A stretch of DNA of 64,000 nt from Gloeomargaritales cyanobacterium VI4D9 (GCA_927797885.1 OV696605.1:905157-969156), one strand, 5' to 3'. Shown: positions 29,681-38,051, numbered from the stretch's first letter. Numbers and translations are program-made. Notes: a model not told the origin generated them from the letters alone.

Positions 29681-30055
29681 TGACGACCAATTGGCAAAAA
29701 AAATACCCAATTCCAGCCCCAAGCAACCTCCCAAAGCACTGCCAATGAAGTAACTTAGAGCGGAAGTATAGCGTTTTTGTTGCCATAGTTTTGACGTATC
29801 TAGGGCATAGGTCGAAAACGTTGTATAGGAAGCAATAAAACCCACCGTTGCTAATCCATTTAACCAGGGGATATTTTCATCAAGAGTGCTACAAAATCCC
29901 ATGAAAATAGAACCGGATAGATTCACAAACAAGGTGCCGAAGGGAAAATCCGTTCCCATGTTTTCCGCAAAAAAAATAATCAGGTAGTGGCGACAGAGGG
30001 CACCGGGAATAGCACCCAGGGCGATCCACAGGGGTAACAACCAAGGGTTGTCCAT
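29666..30055 (-). CDS. crcB: CrcB/Fluc fluoride channel, subunit 1
   Basis: A four-helix membrane protein exporting fluoride. It shows GAIPGALCRHYLI, FPFGTLFVNLSGSIFMGF and TVGFIASYTTFSTYALDT, with the conserved N of FVNLSG and the TTFST motif. Paired short crcB genes usually form a heteromeric or dual-topology channel. Its last four codons lie in a family B MITE. It starts 4 bases after the stop of the second crcB. Confidence 0.92.
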   Translation of the reverse strand: MDNPWLLPLWIALGAIPGALCRHYLIIFFAENMGTDFPFGTLFVNLSGSIFMGFCSTLDENIPWLNGLATVGFIASYTTFSTYALDTSKLWQQKRYTSALSYFIGSALGGCLGLELGIFFANWSSGHLY

Positions 30056-30059
30056 AGCA

Positions 30060-30503
30060 TTATGGTTCGGGATGGTCTATCGTGCTACCCATAAACCGAC
30101 CCGCCAACCTACTGCCCAATTCTAGGCACAGCCACCCCAAAATCCCACTGCCCGCCCAATACAAAAAAAACAACCCCCACCGCTGTGCTGCCCCCAGACG
30201 TTCACTATCCAGTTCATAGCTGGAAAAGGTGGTGTAGGCACCCATAAACCCTGTTAACAGGAGTAACCGTATCTCTGGATGCACCTGCAATTGGGGCGCA
30301 AGACATAGGGTTGCCGCCAAGCCCATCGCCCCACAACCGGTTAGATTCACCACCAATGTTCCCAGGGGGAGGGTCGTTACGACAATATGGCTCACCCCCA
30401 TTTCCAAGTAGTAGCGACTTACGGCTCCCGCCACCGCCCCCAACGCAATCGCCAACACTGGTCTTAGAGCAGTCGGAACCATAGACACCCCCACAGTAGT
30501 CAT
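30060..30503 (-). CDS. crcB: CrcB/Fluc fluoride channel, subunit 2
   Basis: This 147-residue paralogue of the neighbouring gene shows ALGAVAGAVSRYYLEM, LPLGTLVVNLTGCGAMG and LLTGFMGAYTTFSSYELDS. It is the upstream gene of the pair and is followed 4 bases later by the second copy. I looked for a fluoride riboswitch upstream but could not recognise one. Confidence 0.92.
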   Translation of the reverse strand: MTTVGVSMVPTALRPVLAIALGAVAGAVSRYYLEMGVSHIVVTTLPLGTLVVNLTGCGAMGLAATLCLAPQLQVHPEIRLLLLTGFMGAYTTFSSYELDSERLGAAQRWGLFFLYWAGSGILGWLCLELGSRLAGRFMGSTIDHPEP

Positions 30504-30537
30504 GACTATTCTAGGCTAGGCGGGCATAAGTGTCCCA

Positions 30538-30645
30538 TCCCCTTTAACTTGGATGAGATTAGCATCGGTCAAATCCACTCCCATCCGACCCACTGCCGTG
30601 AGATTCCCACCCTGTAAATTCACATCTTTGGCTCTCTTAGATTTG
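30538..30645 (-). pseudogene. Pentapeptide-repeat gene relic
   Basis: On the minus strand the sequence reads NLQGGNLTAVGRMGVDLTD followed by ANLIQ, a pentapeptide pattern. There is no start and the frame soon loses the pattern. It ends near the IS4 relic, so the gene was probably cut by that insertion. Confidence 0.45.
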
Positions 30646-31024
30646 CGGTTGGAATTGTATAGAAGATACGCAGAAGTGTTGAATGTTAACGAAAGGGTGG
30701 AAAAGGGAGACTAAAAATGGTATTTTGGATTGGTAGAAACCACGAGTAACAGTATTTTTATGAGACGACAAATTCAGGGACTTATCAAGCCCTTGCTGAA
30801 CCTTCTTCCCAAAAACGACTATCCAGTCTTAGATACCCGCCTGTTTGTCCTCATCTGGATACCCTTCATTTTAGATGCAAGAGTCGCCACCATGCGGGGC
30901 TTATTCTTCCTCTTGAATCATTTCAACGTTTTCTAAGGCGTGTAAACATCGTAGCACCGAGCCGTTTCAAGTGATCCTAAGAGAACTGCAAAAACGGCTT
31001 AAACATCATCCAGGTGAAAGATGG

Positions 31025-31045
31025 CCACGCCACGCAAGCTATAAG
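31025..31045 (+). repeat. Short dispersed repeat, 21 bp, in-frame insertion 1
   Basis: CCACGCCACGCAAGCTATAAG interrupts the alignment between GERW and PLFPLDST of the transposase relic. The core CACGCAAGCTA recurs at 31253, and GCGCCACGCAAGCTAT at 17610-17629. Confidence 0.65.
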
Positions 31046-31243
31046 CCCTTATTCCCATTAGATTCTACCATTATCACCCTGACCAGCAAATTATTCTGGC
31101 ACTACAAGCAGGTAAAATTGACGCTTGGCCTGGATATAAATGAGGGCAATATCGGTGACGAATCAATTATATTTGGAAAGACTAATGACCATAAAATTGG
31201 GCATCTTGTGATTGGGACGATACCTGAGAATGCCGTTGGTATC

Positions 31244-31264
31244 AATGCCTTCGGCACGCAAGCT
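31244..31264 (+). repeat. Short dispersed repeat, 21 bp, in-frame insertion 2
   Basis: A 21-base insertion sharing GGCACGCAAGCTA with the first copy sits between PENAVGI and KDRGF, where intact homologues have no extra residues. The frame is kept. Confidence 0.65.
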
Positions 31265-31805
31265 AAGGATAGGGGTTTTGCCTCTTGGCAATTGATGGAC
31301 GAAATGTGTAAACGAAATACATTGTTTATTGTGCGGATTAAAAATAATATGAAGTTGCAACCTGACAATCCGGATATTCGGGTAATTCAATTTTTTAATG
31401 AGGAGGAGAACACAGAATATAGGCTGGCGACTAACGTGACTTCGATGACGGATGAAGAGATTTGTTCAGCCTATCGTTTGCGCTGGCGAATTGAGTTGCT
31501 TTGGAAGGCACTAAAGATGCACTTGAAATTGGATAGAATCATTACCAAGAATGAGAATGGTGTGCGGCTACAGATTTATGCCGTATTGATTGGTTATCTA
31601 ATTTTAAGATTGCTGGAGATAGGCCAAAATAAGACCTATGAATTGATTGACAAGTTGCGATATTTACAAATAGAAATAGGCAGGCACTGTACCTTTATGG
31701 AACTTGTGGGTGTAGAGCCCCTGGTAGGGTAACCCTGACCTGTTAAGTTTTATTGCGGACATTCAACACTACTGGGCTTTGATTTTATTGACTTATGGGC
31801 GGTGG

Positions 31806-32913
31806 CACAAGTGTTGAATCCTGCAATAAAACTTTACATATTTAGGCGTGGGACGACCCGATTGAGCCAATGGACAAAATTCCACTCCTGCCGTATTAAG
31901 ATTTGTATATATCGGAACTTATCTGCCAATTTACTTCCGTACATCCGTGGAACTTTTAACAGTTGCAATATCAAGTAAACTATTAAAATTACATAAATTT
32001 GAATGGTAATTCCATTCAAATTTTTACTCATCATTTTATCGAGCTTTAAGTTCATCTTTAGAAATTTCCATAGTACCTCTATCGCCCAGCGTTGTCTATA
32101 GGCTTCCCCTATCTCTTCATTACTCATTACATCCTCAGGAATATTGGTAGCTAAATAATAGTCTACTTTCTGTTGAACATTGCCAAAACAAACTACTCTC
32201 GCCTTACCTCGTTCTGTGGTGATATGATAGTTTTCATCCCATTTCCAATTCGACTTAATACGGATAATAAAAAGGGCATCATTTTCGATAAATTGTTCAA
32301 ATACTTTGTGACTGCAAAACCCTCTATCCCCGACTGCGACTCCATTTTCCGGTAGCATTTTCACAATATCTTCACCAAAATTAATCTCATGTGCCTGTCC
32401 AGGACTAACAATTAAATGACCAGTAGATTTCGTATCTTGATTCAAAGTGGTTATTAACTTTACTTGGCGATAGCCTTGGAGCCAAAATAACTTACTCATC
32501 AGCGGTATTACGGTAGCATCAAAAGGACATAAAACCAACCTCTTTTCAGGATGAGCTTCCTCAATATAATGCAATAATTTATGATAAAGATGCATAAAAA
32601 TTTGTGGGTCTCTTGTCTTGTTCGCCTTAGAAAACGTGGATAAGTCAACCTTAATGCCCGCATGATTTAATTGGTAAAATAAGTCCCGTAAACTGTTGAT
32701 TCCTTTGTCTAAAATGCCAGCAAACCAGATTGAACAAAATAAGCGAGAATTTAGAACTGGATAATCATTAGTTGGCAGGTCTTTGAGTAAAAATTTGACA
32801 ATCCCGGGAAAAGAATTGAATTTCATAGTTGTTTCATGTTTTGGTTTATATGAATTAGAATACCATATTTTGACCCCTCTTTTTCTGCCTTTACCTACCT
32901 TTCAACACTTCTG
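31806..32913 (-). mobile_element. IS4-family element, copy 1 (intact, with target duplication)
   Basis: 1108 bp, with ends CACAAGTGTTGAA and TTCAACACTTCTG as imperfect 13-bp inverted repeats. It is flanked by the 9-bp direct repeat GGGCGGTGG (31797-31805 and 32914-32922), which shows a recent simple insertion. The transposase is identical in sequence to those of copies 2 and 3. Confidence 0.95.
31834..32826 (-). CDS. IS4-family transposase, copy 1
   Basis: A 330-residue DDE transposase. The catalytic acids are in [19 protein letters not shown] and the YREK box [15 protein letters not shown] (Y-2-R-3-E-6-K), the hallmark of IS4. It has no frameshift and is probably active. Two further identical proteins are encoded at 35103-36095 and 46936-47928. 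Confidence 0.95.
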   Translation of the reverse strand: MKFNSFPGIVKFLLKDLPTNDYPVLNSRLFCSIWFAGILDKGINSLRDLFYQLNHAGIKVDLSTFSKANKTRDPQIFMHLYHKLLHYIEEAHPEKRLVLCPFDATVIPLMSKLFWLQGYRQVKLITTLNQDTKSTGHLIVSPGQAHEINFGEDIVKMLPENGVAVGDRGFCSHKVFEQFIENDALFIIRIKSNWKWDENYHITTERGKARVVCFGNVQQKVDYYLATNIPEDVMSNEEIGEAYRQRWAIEVLWKFLKMNLKLDKMMSKNLNGITIQIYVILIVYLILQLLKVPRMYGSKLADKFRYIQILIRQEWNFVHWLNRVVPRLNM

Positions 32914-33124
32914 GGGCGGTGGATTTTAATTGGCATCCTGGCAAACCTTTCAACCACGACTGGCAAAACTACCGCACCCGCAAAGACCGTAGCCTTAAAA
33001 CAGTCAGCGATGCCGGTTATACTTATCTTCAACCGGGCAAATACACCGCCTGCGTCAAAGTAGTAGATACCTTCTACCTTCGGTTGCGACACCTCGATTA
33101 CTCTGGAGATAGAGGTGTAACCCA

Positions 33125-33435
33125 ATGTCTATCCTGCTCGACTATCAGAACCGAGAAGTGCGTTTGACCGAAGAACGGTTAGCGCATATTCTCGACCACC
33201 CTGAGATGGTCAGCATGGAGGCTCAAATCATTGGAACCCTGAAACAGCCAAAATTGGTACGTCAATCTCGCAGTGATGAGAGCGTGATACTGCTTTATCG
33301 GTTCTATACCCAAACGGCAATTGGGGATAAATGCTTTGTATAGTGGTGAAGTATCTCTCCGATGATGCCTTTATTGTCACTGCCTATTTCACCGATAAAC
33401 TTAAAAAAGGAGAAACCCTATGGCAGAGCGAGTAA
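33125..33435 (+). pseudogene. DUF4258-like toxin-type protein, frameshifted
   Basis: The first 70 codons read MSILLDYQNREVRLTEERL and on to RFYTQTAIGDK. The frame then ends, but the continuation CIVVKYLSDDAFIVTAYFTD lies in the next frame and ends KKGETLWQSE. A one-base deletion near 33335 explains this. The full form resembles small proteins paired with DUF2283 genes in cyanobacteria. Its end overlaps the DUF2283 start, as in a toxin-antitoxin pair. The family name is tentative. Confidence 0.6.
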
Positions 33436-33644
33436 ACGTTTGGTTTGATCCGGAAGCTGACTTTCTAGAGGTTATTTTCTCGGATGCTCCCGGTTACATG
33501 CGGGAAACAGAAAATGATACCGTTATGGAACGGGTAGATTTGGAGGGCAACCTTCTCGGCTTCTCTATTCTGGCGGTTAGTCAACTGGCTAAGTCAAAAC
33601 CATTGATTGCCGAGTTGTTATCAGGAAAAGGAAGTGCGGCTTAG
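33420..33644 (+). CDS. DUF2283 protein
   Basis: This 74-residue protein (MAERVNVWFDPEADFLEVIF, then EGNLLGFSILAVSQL) matches DUF2283. That family is often the antitoxin-like partner of DUF4258 proteins. It overlaps the 3' end of the broken upstream gene by 16 bases. An AAAGGAGAAA ribosome site lies just upstream. Confidence 0.8.
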   Translation: MAERVNVWFDPEADFLEVIFSDAPGYMRETENDTVMERVDLEGNLLGFSILAVSQLAKSKPLIAELLSGKGSAA

Positions 33645-33677
33645 AAGATCAGTATCACTTGAATAAGGGGGTCATTC

Positions 33678-34286
33678 GTGGCTACGTCAACTGAATTAAA
33701 AACAGATAAAAAGGTTTGGACTGATGAAGAATTCATGGCACTGCCGACAGACGGGCATCGCTATGAAATTGTGAATGGAGAATTGGTTGATATGGGAAGC
33801 TCAGGGGCATTGCATGGTTATGTGTGTAGCACAATCATGATTCTGCTTGGTACTTATATCCGTACTCACAAGCTTGGAGCCATGTTTGATTCCAGCACTG
33901 CCTTCAAACTGAAGAGTGGCAATCGGCGATCGCCCGATATTTCCTTCTTTGCCAAAGAACGCCTGCAAGGCATGACCGAACTGCCTACGGGATTTCTGGA
34001 TGGTGCGCCGGATCTGGCAGCTGAAGTGCTGTCTCCTGGCAACACCGTAGAGGAAATTCACGACAAGCTGGTGGAATACTTTGAGAATGGCACCCGGCTG
34101 GCCTGGATGATTCACCCTAGCGAACACTATGTCTTAGTTTATCGCTCTGCCCAAGAACCCGGTCGTGCTCTGCACGGTTCGGAGAACCATCGCCTGCTCA
34201 AATCCACTGATTCTCTGGATGGGGAAGAGGTGATTCCCGGATTTACGTTACCCGTCGCCGAACTGTTTCAAAAGCTCTCATTCTAG
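33678..34286 (+). CDS. Uma2-family endonuclease (DUF820)
   Basis: A 202-residue member of the Uma2 family, abundant in cyanobacteria and predicted to have a PD-(D/E)xK nuclease fold. It shows WTDEEFMALPTDGHRYEIVN, SGNRRSPDISFFAKERL with the catalytic Asp, and DLAAEVLSPGN with the Glu-x-x. Its biological role is unknown. A HIP1 octamer lies in the gene at 33926-33933. It is followed 8 bases later by a second Uma2 gene. Confidence 0.9.
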   Translation: MATSTELKTDKKVWTDEEFMALPTDGHRYEIVNGELVDMGSSGALHGYVCSTIMILLGTYIRTHKLGAMFDSSTAFKLKSGNRRSPDISFFAKERLQGMTELPTGFLDGAPDLAAEVLSPGNTVEEIHDKLVEYFENGTRLAWMIHPSEHYVLVYRSAQEPGRALHGSENHRLLKSTDSLDGEEVIPGFTLPVAELFQKLSF

Positions 34287-34294
34287 GTTGGCTT

Positions 34295-34927
34295 ATGTAT
34301 GCTGTTATCTCCCGTGAAAAAATTCAGCTTCCCCCCGGTAGCGTCATGCGAATGCCCGGAACCTGGCAAGACTACTGCACCCTACGCGATAGTCGCGGCG
34401 ATGGCTCCCTCCCCCGCATCAAGTATCGCAATGGAGAAATTTTGCTGATGAGTCCCCTACCCCGCCACGGGCGTGAAGCCCATCTCCTGGCCAGAATTGT
34501 GGAAATCCTCCTCGATAGCGAAAATCGCAATTACGAAGCCTTTACCCCCATCACCATGGATATTCCCGAAGTAGGGGGCATTGAACCCGACTACTGCTTC
34601 TACATCGACAACTGGCAGGCAGCCGTCGGCAAAGACCGCATCAATTGGCAGAGCGATCCGCCCCCGGATTTGGTGATTGAAATTGATGTGACCACCTATA
34701 CGGTTGCTGAAGATTATGCTCCCTACGGTGTCTCTGAAGTCTGGCTGCTCAAAAAAAGTGACTTAAAGATGTATGCCCTGCAAGGGGAAACCTATGAACT
34801 GCAAACCCGCAGTCGCTATTTTCCAGGGGTGGATCTGCCTGAACTCATTGCTCAAGTGTTCGCTACCGCCGCTGAGCAAGGCACAGGCGTTGCGCTCCGC
34901 AACTTGCGCCAACAATGGATGAGCTAA
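34295..34927 (+). CDS. Uma2-family endonuclease (DUF820), second copy
   Basis: This 210-residue Uma2 protein is only distantly like its neighbour. Visible motifs are YRNGE-type IKYRNGEILLMSPLPRHG, the Asp in IEPDYCFYIDN and LVIEIDVTTYT. It starts 8 bases after the first Uma2 gene, so the two may be co-expressed. Its function is unknown. Confidence 0.88.
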   Translation: MYAVISREKIQLPPGSVMRMPGTWQDYCTLRDSRGDGSLPRIKYRNGEILLMSPLPRHGREAHLLARIVEILLDSENRNYEAFTPITMDIPEVGGIEPDYCFYIDNWQAAVGKDRINWQSDPPPDLVIEIDVTTYTVAEDYAPYGVSEVWLLKKSDLKMYALQGETYELQTRSRYFPGVDLPELIAQVFATAAEQGTGVALRNLRQQWMS

Positions 34928-34971
34928 CCTCTGGGATACCTTGATCACTGCCAATGCAGAGCTATAGAACC

Positions 34972-35064
34972 ATGTCTCGCAAAGATCAATTTCACGAAGC
35001 TGTTAAACATTCCCTTGAAAAGGAGATGGGCATCTCCGAACTGTTTCAAAGGCTCTCATTTTAA
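34972..35064 (+). pseudogene. Chimeric fragment: XisH N-terminus joined to a Uma2 C-terminus
   Basis: A 30-residue frame begins MSRKDQFHEAVKHSLEKE, the N-terminus of XisH (an fdxN-element excision controlling factor). It then continues ISELFQRLSF, nearly identical to the VAELFQKLSF end of the Uma2 protein at 34286. A deletion or recombination therefore joined two genes. It is unlikely to be functional. Confidence 0.6.
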
Positions 35065-35074
35065 TCTTTCAGAC

Positions 35075-36182
35075 CACAAGTGTTGAATCCTGCAATAAAA
35101 CTTTACATATTTAGGCGTGGGACGACCCGATTGAGCCAATGGACAAAATTCCACTCCTGCCGTATTAAGATTTGTATATATCGGAACTTATCTGCCAATT
35201 TACTTCCGTACATCCGTGGAACTTTTAACAGTTGCAATATCAAGTAAACTATTAAAATTACATAAATTTGAATGGTAATTCCATTCAAATTTTTACTCAT
35301 CATTTTATCGAGCTTTAAGTTCATCTTTAGAAATTTCCATAGTACCTCTATCGCCCAGCGTTGTCTATAGGCTTCCCCTATCTCTTCATTACTCATTACA
35401 TCCTCAGGAATATTGGTAGCTAAATAATAGTCTACTTTCTGTTGAACATTGCCAAAACAAACTACTCTCGCCTTACCTCGTTCTGTGGTGATATGATAGT
35501 TTTCATCCCATTTCCAATTCGACTTAATACGGATAATAAAAAGGGCATCATTTTCGATAAATTGTTCAAATACTTTGTGACTGCAAAACCCTCTATCCCC
35601 GACTGCGACTCCATTTTCCGGTAGCATTTTCACAATATCTTCACCAAAATTAATCTCATGTGCCTGTCCAGGACTAACAATTAAATGACCAGTAGATTTC
35701 GTATCTTGATTCAAAGTGGTTATTAACTTTACTTGGCGATAGCCTTGGAGCCAAAATAACTTACTCATCAGCGGTATTACGGTAGCATCAAAAGGACATA
35801 AAACCAACCTCTTTTCAGGATGAGCTTCCTCAATATAATGCAATAATTTATGATAAAGATGCATAAAAATTTGTGGGTCTCTTGTCTTGTTCGCCTTAGA
35901 AAACGTGGATAAGTCAACCTTAATGCCCGCATGATTTAATTGGTAAAATAAGTCCCGTAAACTGTTGATTCCTTTGTCTAAAATGCCAGCAAACCAGATT
36001 GAACAAAATAAGCGAGAATTTAGAACTGGATAATCATTAGTTGGCAGGTCTTTGAGTAAAAATTTGACAATCCCGGGAAAAGAATTGAATTTCATAGTTG
36101 TTTCATGTTTTGGTTTATATGAATTAGAATACCATATTTTGACCCCTCTTTTTCTGCCTTTACCTACCTTTCAACACTTCTG
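35075..36182 (-). mobile_element. IS4-family element, copy 2 (no target duplication)
   Basis: The same 1108-bp length and ends as copy 1. The flanks (CTTTCAGAC and AATACTGGG) do not match, so this copy is not the product of one simple insertion. It cuts through an attC site on its right side. Confidence 0.93.
35103..36095 (-). CDS. IS4-family transposase, copy 2
   Basis: Identical 330-residue protein to copy 1, with all catalytic residues and the YREK box. Confidence 0.95.
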   Translation of the reverse strand: MKFNSFPGIVKFLLKDLPTNDYPVLNSRLFCSIWFAGILDKGINSLRDLFYQLNHAGIKVDLSTFSKANKTRDPQIFMHLYHKLLHYIEEAHPEKRLVLCPFDATVIPLMSKLFWLQGYRQVKLITTLNQDTKSTGHLIVSPGQAHEINFGEDIVKMLPENGVAVGDRGFCSHKVFEQFIENDALFIIRIKSNWKWDENYHITTERGKARVVCFGNVQQKVDYYLATNIPEDVMSNEEIGEAYRQRWAIEVLWKFLKMNLKLDKMMSKNLNGITIQIYVILIVYLILQLLKVPRMYGSKLADKFRYIQILIRQEWNFVHWLNRVVPRLNM

Positions 36183-36214
36183 AATACTGGGTCAGGTGTA
36201 GCGACTTGTTATGT
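36183..36214 (-). other. attC half site, cut by IS4 copy 2
   Basis: GGTCAGGTGTAGCGACTT followed by GTTATGT at 36208-36214 matches the right half of the attC sites at 42150 and 42329. The other half was lost at the IS boundary. Confidence 0.75.
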
Positions 36215-36229
36215 TGTGTAAATTTTTCA

Positions 36230-36310
36230 CTAATCGCCCTCACTACCCACCAACTCCAGCGCCCCTTCACCAACAACCTTGACTAGGAATGACTCTGGCG
36301 CTGGCAACAT
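36230..36310 (-). CDS. Mini-cassette A: possible 26-residue peptide or structured RNA
   Basis: The spacer between the attC half site and the next attC is only about 92 bases. On the minus strand it offers MLPAPESFLVKVVGEGALEL followed by VGSEGD and a stop. The ATG lies inside the attC core. The same spacer contains CCAGCGCC and GGCGCTGG as a perfect inverted pair. Two homologous units lie at 42236-42507. Whether the peptide or the hairpin is the conserved feature is open. Confidence 0.4.
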   Translation of the reverse strand: MLPAPESFLVKVVGEGALELVGSEGD

Positions 36311-36392
36311 AACGGTTGAGATGAGCCGCCGCAGGTCACTTTTGATGCCCACAAATAGCCTCTTGGCGGTCGGCTCCAACGACTTGTTATGC
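36307..36392 (-). other. attC recombination site
   Basis: An 86-bp site bounded by ACATAAC (36307-36313) and GTTATGC (36386-36392). It is closely similar to the site at 44686-44771 (shared GATGAGCCGCCGCAG and GGTCGGCTCCA). It lies 7 bases beyond the stop of the DUF5615 gene, as expected for the end of a cassette. Confidence 0.85.
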
Positions 36393-36399
36393 CGCCGTG

Positions 36400-36741
36400 C
36401 TAATCCACTCTGATCTCTACTAATTTTTCACCAGAACGTAGTAGCTCCAGTGCTTCTGGGAAAACTGAACTCAAAATCTCACGCAATCGAGCATTTGATG
36501 TATTTCCGCAAGTCAACCAAATAATTTGTGGAGGTGCTCCCAATCGATCTACCAAATCCACAAAATCACTGTCTTTCGTCATAAAGATTACTCCTTGAGC
36601 CTTTGCAGCCTCAAAGATTTCAGGGTCTTCTGCATCTCGTAGACCAAGATCCCGTAACGCCAACGCTGTAATCCCAAAGGTATTTGTGATCCAGATTGCT
36701 ATCGCCGGAGACAGATGTGCATCGATCCAGATGGTTGTCAT
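36400..36741 (-). CDS. DUF5615 PIN-like toxin-type protein
   Basis: A 113-residue protein with IWIDAHLSPAIAIWI, AKAQGVIFMTKDSDF and a C-terminal VEIRV, the pattern of DUF5615 (Mut7-C/PIN-like) proteins with conserved aspartates. It overlaps DUF433 by 4 bases. The DUF433-DUF5615 pair is common in cyanobacteria and behaves like a toxin-antitoxin module by context. An attC follows directly. Confidence 0.88.
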   Translation of the reverse strand: MTTIWIDAHLSPAIAIWITNTFGITALALRDLGLRDAEDPEIFEAAKAQGVIFMTKDSDFVDLVDRLGAPPQIIWLTCGNTSNARLREILSSVFPEALELLRSGEKLVEIRVD

Positions 36742-36962
36742 GCCACCAAAATAGGATGGTTCAATTTACGTGCTGCATATGTTAGAGAGGCTCGGATATC
36801 GTCCATTTCTAAATCTGGCAAGTCTTCTAAAATCTCTTCAGCACTTAAACCTGCTGCGAACAAATCTAAAACATCAGAGACTCGAATTCTCATCCCACGA
36901 ATACAGGGACGACCACCACATTGTCTGGGATTGACTGTAATTCGTTCAAGTAGCTTTGACAT
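36738..36962 (-). CDS. DUF433 antitoxin-like protein
   Basis: A small winged-helix-like protein: LERITVNPRQCGGRPCIRGM followed by RVSDVLDLFAAGLSAEEIL and a C-terminal AARKLNHPI. It is the usual partner of DUF5615. I use the ATG at 36962; a frame extension of nine codons has no support. It starts 28 bases downstream of nurA on the same strand. Confidence 0.88.
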   Translation of the reverse strand: MSKLLERITVNPRQCGGRPCIRGMRIRVSDVLDLFAAGLSAEEILEDLPDLEMDDIRASLTYAARKLNHPILVA

Positions 36963-36989
36963 TTGAAGAAACCTCCATAAAATCAGCAT

Positions 36990-38051
36990 CTATCGAAAAG
37001 TCCGTTCATCCATTTCCTCAAAAAACAACTCTTCGCTTTGAGTTGCCATTCGCAATGCTATGCGGTCTTGTAAAATTCTTGAATTAAAGTTTCTACGAAC
37101 CTCTTCATCCACACGATTAAGCAAAAATGGTATTTCGTGCCCAGCGTGATTCATCTGACAGTCAGCGGTCATGATGCGAAGCATATTTTCTAGATGGTCT
37201 TCGTGTACTTCAAAACCAAATACTTTGTTTCTAGGCTTGAAAATACCTCTTAGAATGCGAGTTGCATCGCCGTTCAGAAAGGAAGATAATGTTCCTCTAG
37301 AACTCTCGCCCTGATTTCTGTTAGGAGCATTGCTATTTGACAAGTGATCGTAAAGCGTTTGTACAATAAAGAGTTCTCCTGTTCTTAAAGCACGGGCAAA
37401 GGTTGAAAATACCACATTTGCCTTGATATTTTTCATAACTCCGATGCATTGCTTACCACTAGAAAATAGGCTTTCATAAAGATCTACACCTTCCTGTGTA
37501 GCTACAAGCCACTCATATACCAGCGTTCCATCAAAAAATATGTAAGGTTCCTCAAGTTCTAAACCGTGCCTAACTTCAAAGTATCTGAGATAAGCTGTTG
37601 AGGAAATACCGAAGAGAGCTTGTTCCTGCCTAGCGATAAAGTCATTAGTATCTTGAGAGTCATCCAGATAAGCTCTACCAGACCAATAGTGTAGGGAATT
37701 CTGCAAAGGTCGGCGATGGGAGATGCTGCCAATTCCTACACACAAGGCTTGTCCAGATGAATACATTTGTAGGGGAAGCGCAAGGGTTCCGTCTACAGAA
37801 GCAACTTGTCCCTGTTCTAACTCTGGAGCATTACTGAATAAACCAAATTCAACCTGTCGTAGCCTTGGTTTACCTCCTGGGAGTGACCTTGACGATTCCA
37901 TTGCTTCTCTCGCTTCACGAGTAATTTGCCTAGCCTGCTCACTATCCAACATTTCGACAACATCATCAGCAATGCCACCAAAGGTTGTGGCAAATTCATC
38001 GCGACTAATTCGTCTAGAGCGTTTAACTAACTCACGGAACATACTAGACAT
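36990..38051 (-). CDS. NurA-domain nuclease
   Basis: NurA is a 5'-3' nuclease that works with the HerA helicase. The ATG at 38051 is chosen because AAGGGGGAA lies about 8 bases upstream, and it overlaps the methyltransferase stop by 8 bases. The 353-residue protein has QVASVDGTLALP (motif I Asp), YIFFDGTLVYEWL (second Asp), IGVMKN, and the C-terminal GHEIPFLLNRVDEEVRR, which parallels the usual GYPxPL-Ad box. It lies directly downstream of a DNA methyltransferase and HerA in one integron cassette. Confidence 0.82.
   Translation of the reverse strand: MSSMFRELVKRSRRISRDEFATTFGGIADDVVEMLDSEQARQITREAREAMESSRSLPGGKPRLRQVEFGLFSNAPELEQGQVASVDGTLALPLQMYSSGQALCVGIGSISHRRPLQNSLHYWSGRAYLDDSQDTNDFIARQEQALFGISSTAYLRYFEVRHGLELEEPYIFFDGTLVYEWLVATQEGVDLYESLFSSGKQCIGVMKNIKANVVFSTFARALRTGELFIVQTLYDHLSNSNAPNRNQGESSRGTLSSFLNGDATRILRGIFKPRNKVFGFEVHEDHLENMLRIMTADCQMNHAGHEIPFLLNRVDEEVRRNFNSRILQDRIALRMATQSEELFFEEMDERTFR

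Larger units (their letters stand above)
30760..31732 (+). pseudogene. IS4-family transposase, broken
   Basis: The frame starts MRRQIQGLIKPLLNLL and aligns with the intact 330-residue transposases, with NDYPVLDTRLF and later FPLDSTIITL. It is broken after HFNVF near 30935 and resumes at about 30971. The downstream part keeps the DDE residues (LDST, KDRGF) and the YREK signature (YRLRWRIELLWKALK). Two 21-base short dispersed repeats are inserted in frame at 31025-31045 (adding PRHASYK) and 31244-31264 (adding NAFGTQA). Identity to the intact copies is moderate, so this is a different subfamily member. Confidence 0.8.
30671..31774 (+). mobile_element. IS4-family element, diverged and decayed copy
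   Basis: The left end CAGAAGTGTTGAA at 30671 and right end TTCAACACTACTG at 31774 match the ends of the three intact copies in this window, at a similar length (1104 versus 1108 bp). No target duplication is visible. Confidence 0.8.
31775..33120 (+). pseudogene. C-terminal relic of a DNA-methyltransferase-like protein, split by IS4 copy 1
   Basis: Codons before the IS (FDFIDLWAV) and after it (DFNWHPGKPFNHDWQNYRTRK) join in frame across the 9-bp target duplication GGGCGGTGG. They continue RSLKTVSDAGYTYLQPGKYT and CVKVVDTF. This resembles the C-terminal end of cyanobacterial site-specific DNA methyltransferases, an identification I hold loosely. A 7-bp tandem duplication (TACCTTC twice, near 33066-33079) shifts the frame. 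Corrected, it ends GCDTSITLEIEV and a stop at 33120. Everything 5' of it is lost at the IS4 relic. Confidence 0.6.

Noticed and set aside
30504-30700. Fluoride riboswitch upstream of the crcB pair
   Set aside because: No recognisable crcB-motif conserved bases; the stretch is better explained as a pentapeptide-gene relic.
33125-35074. Extension of the integron array to the Uma2 and DUF2283 genes
   Set aside because: Genes are on the plus strand, opposite to the cassettes, and I found no attC site between them.
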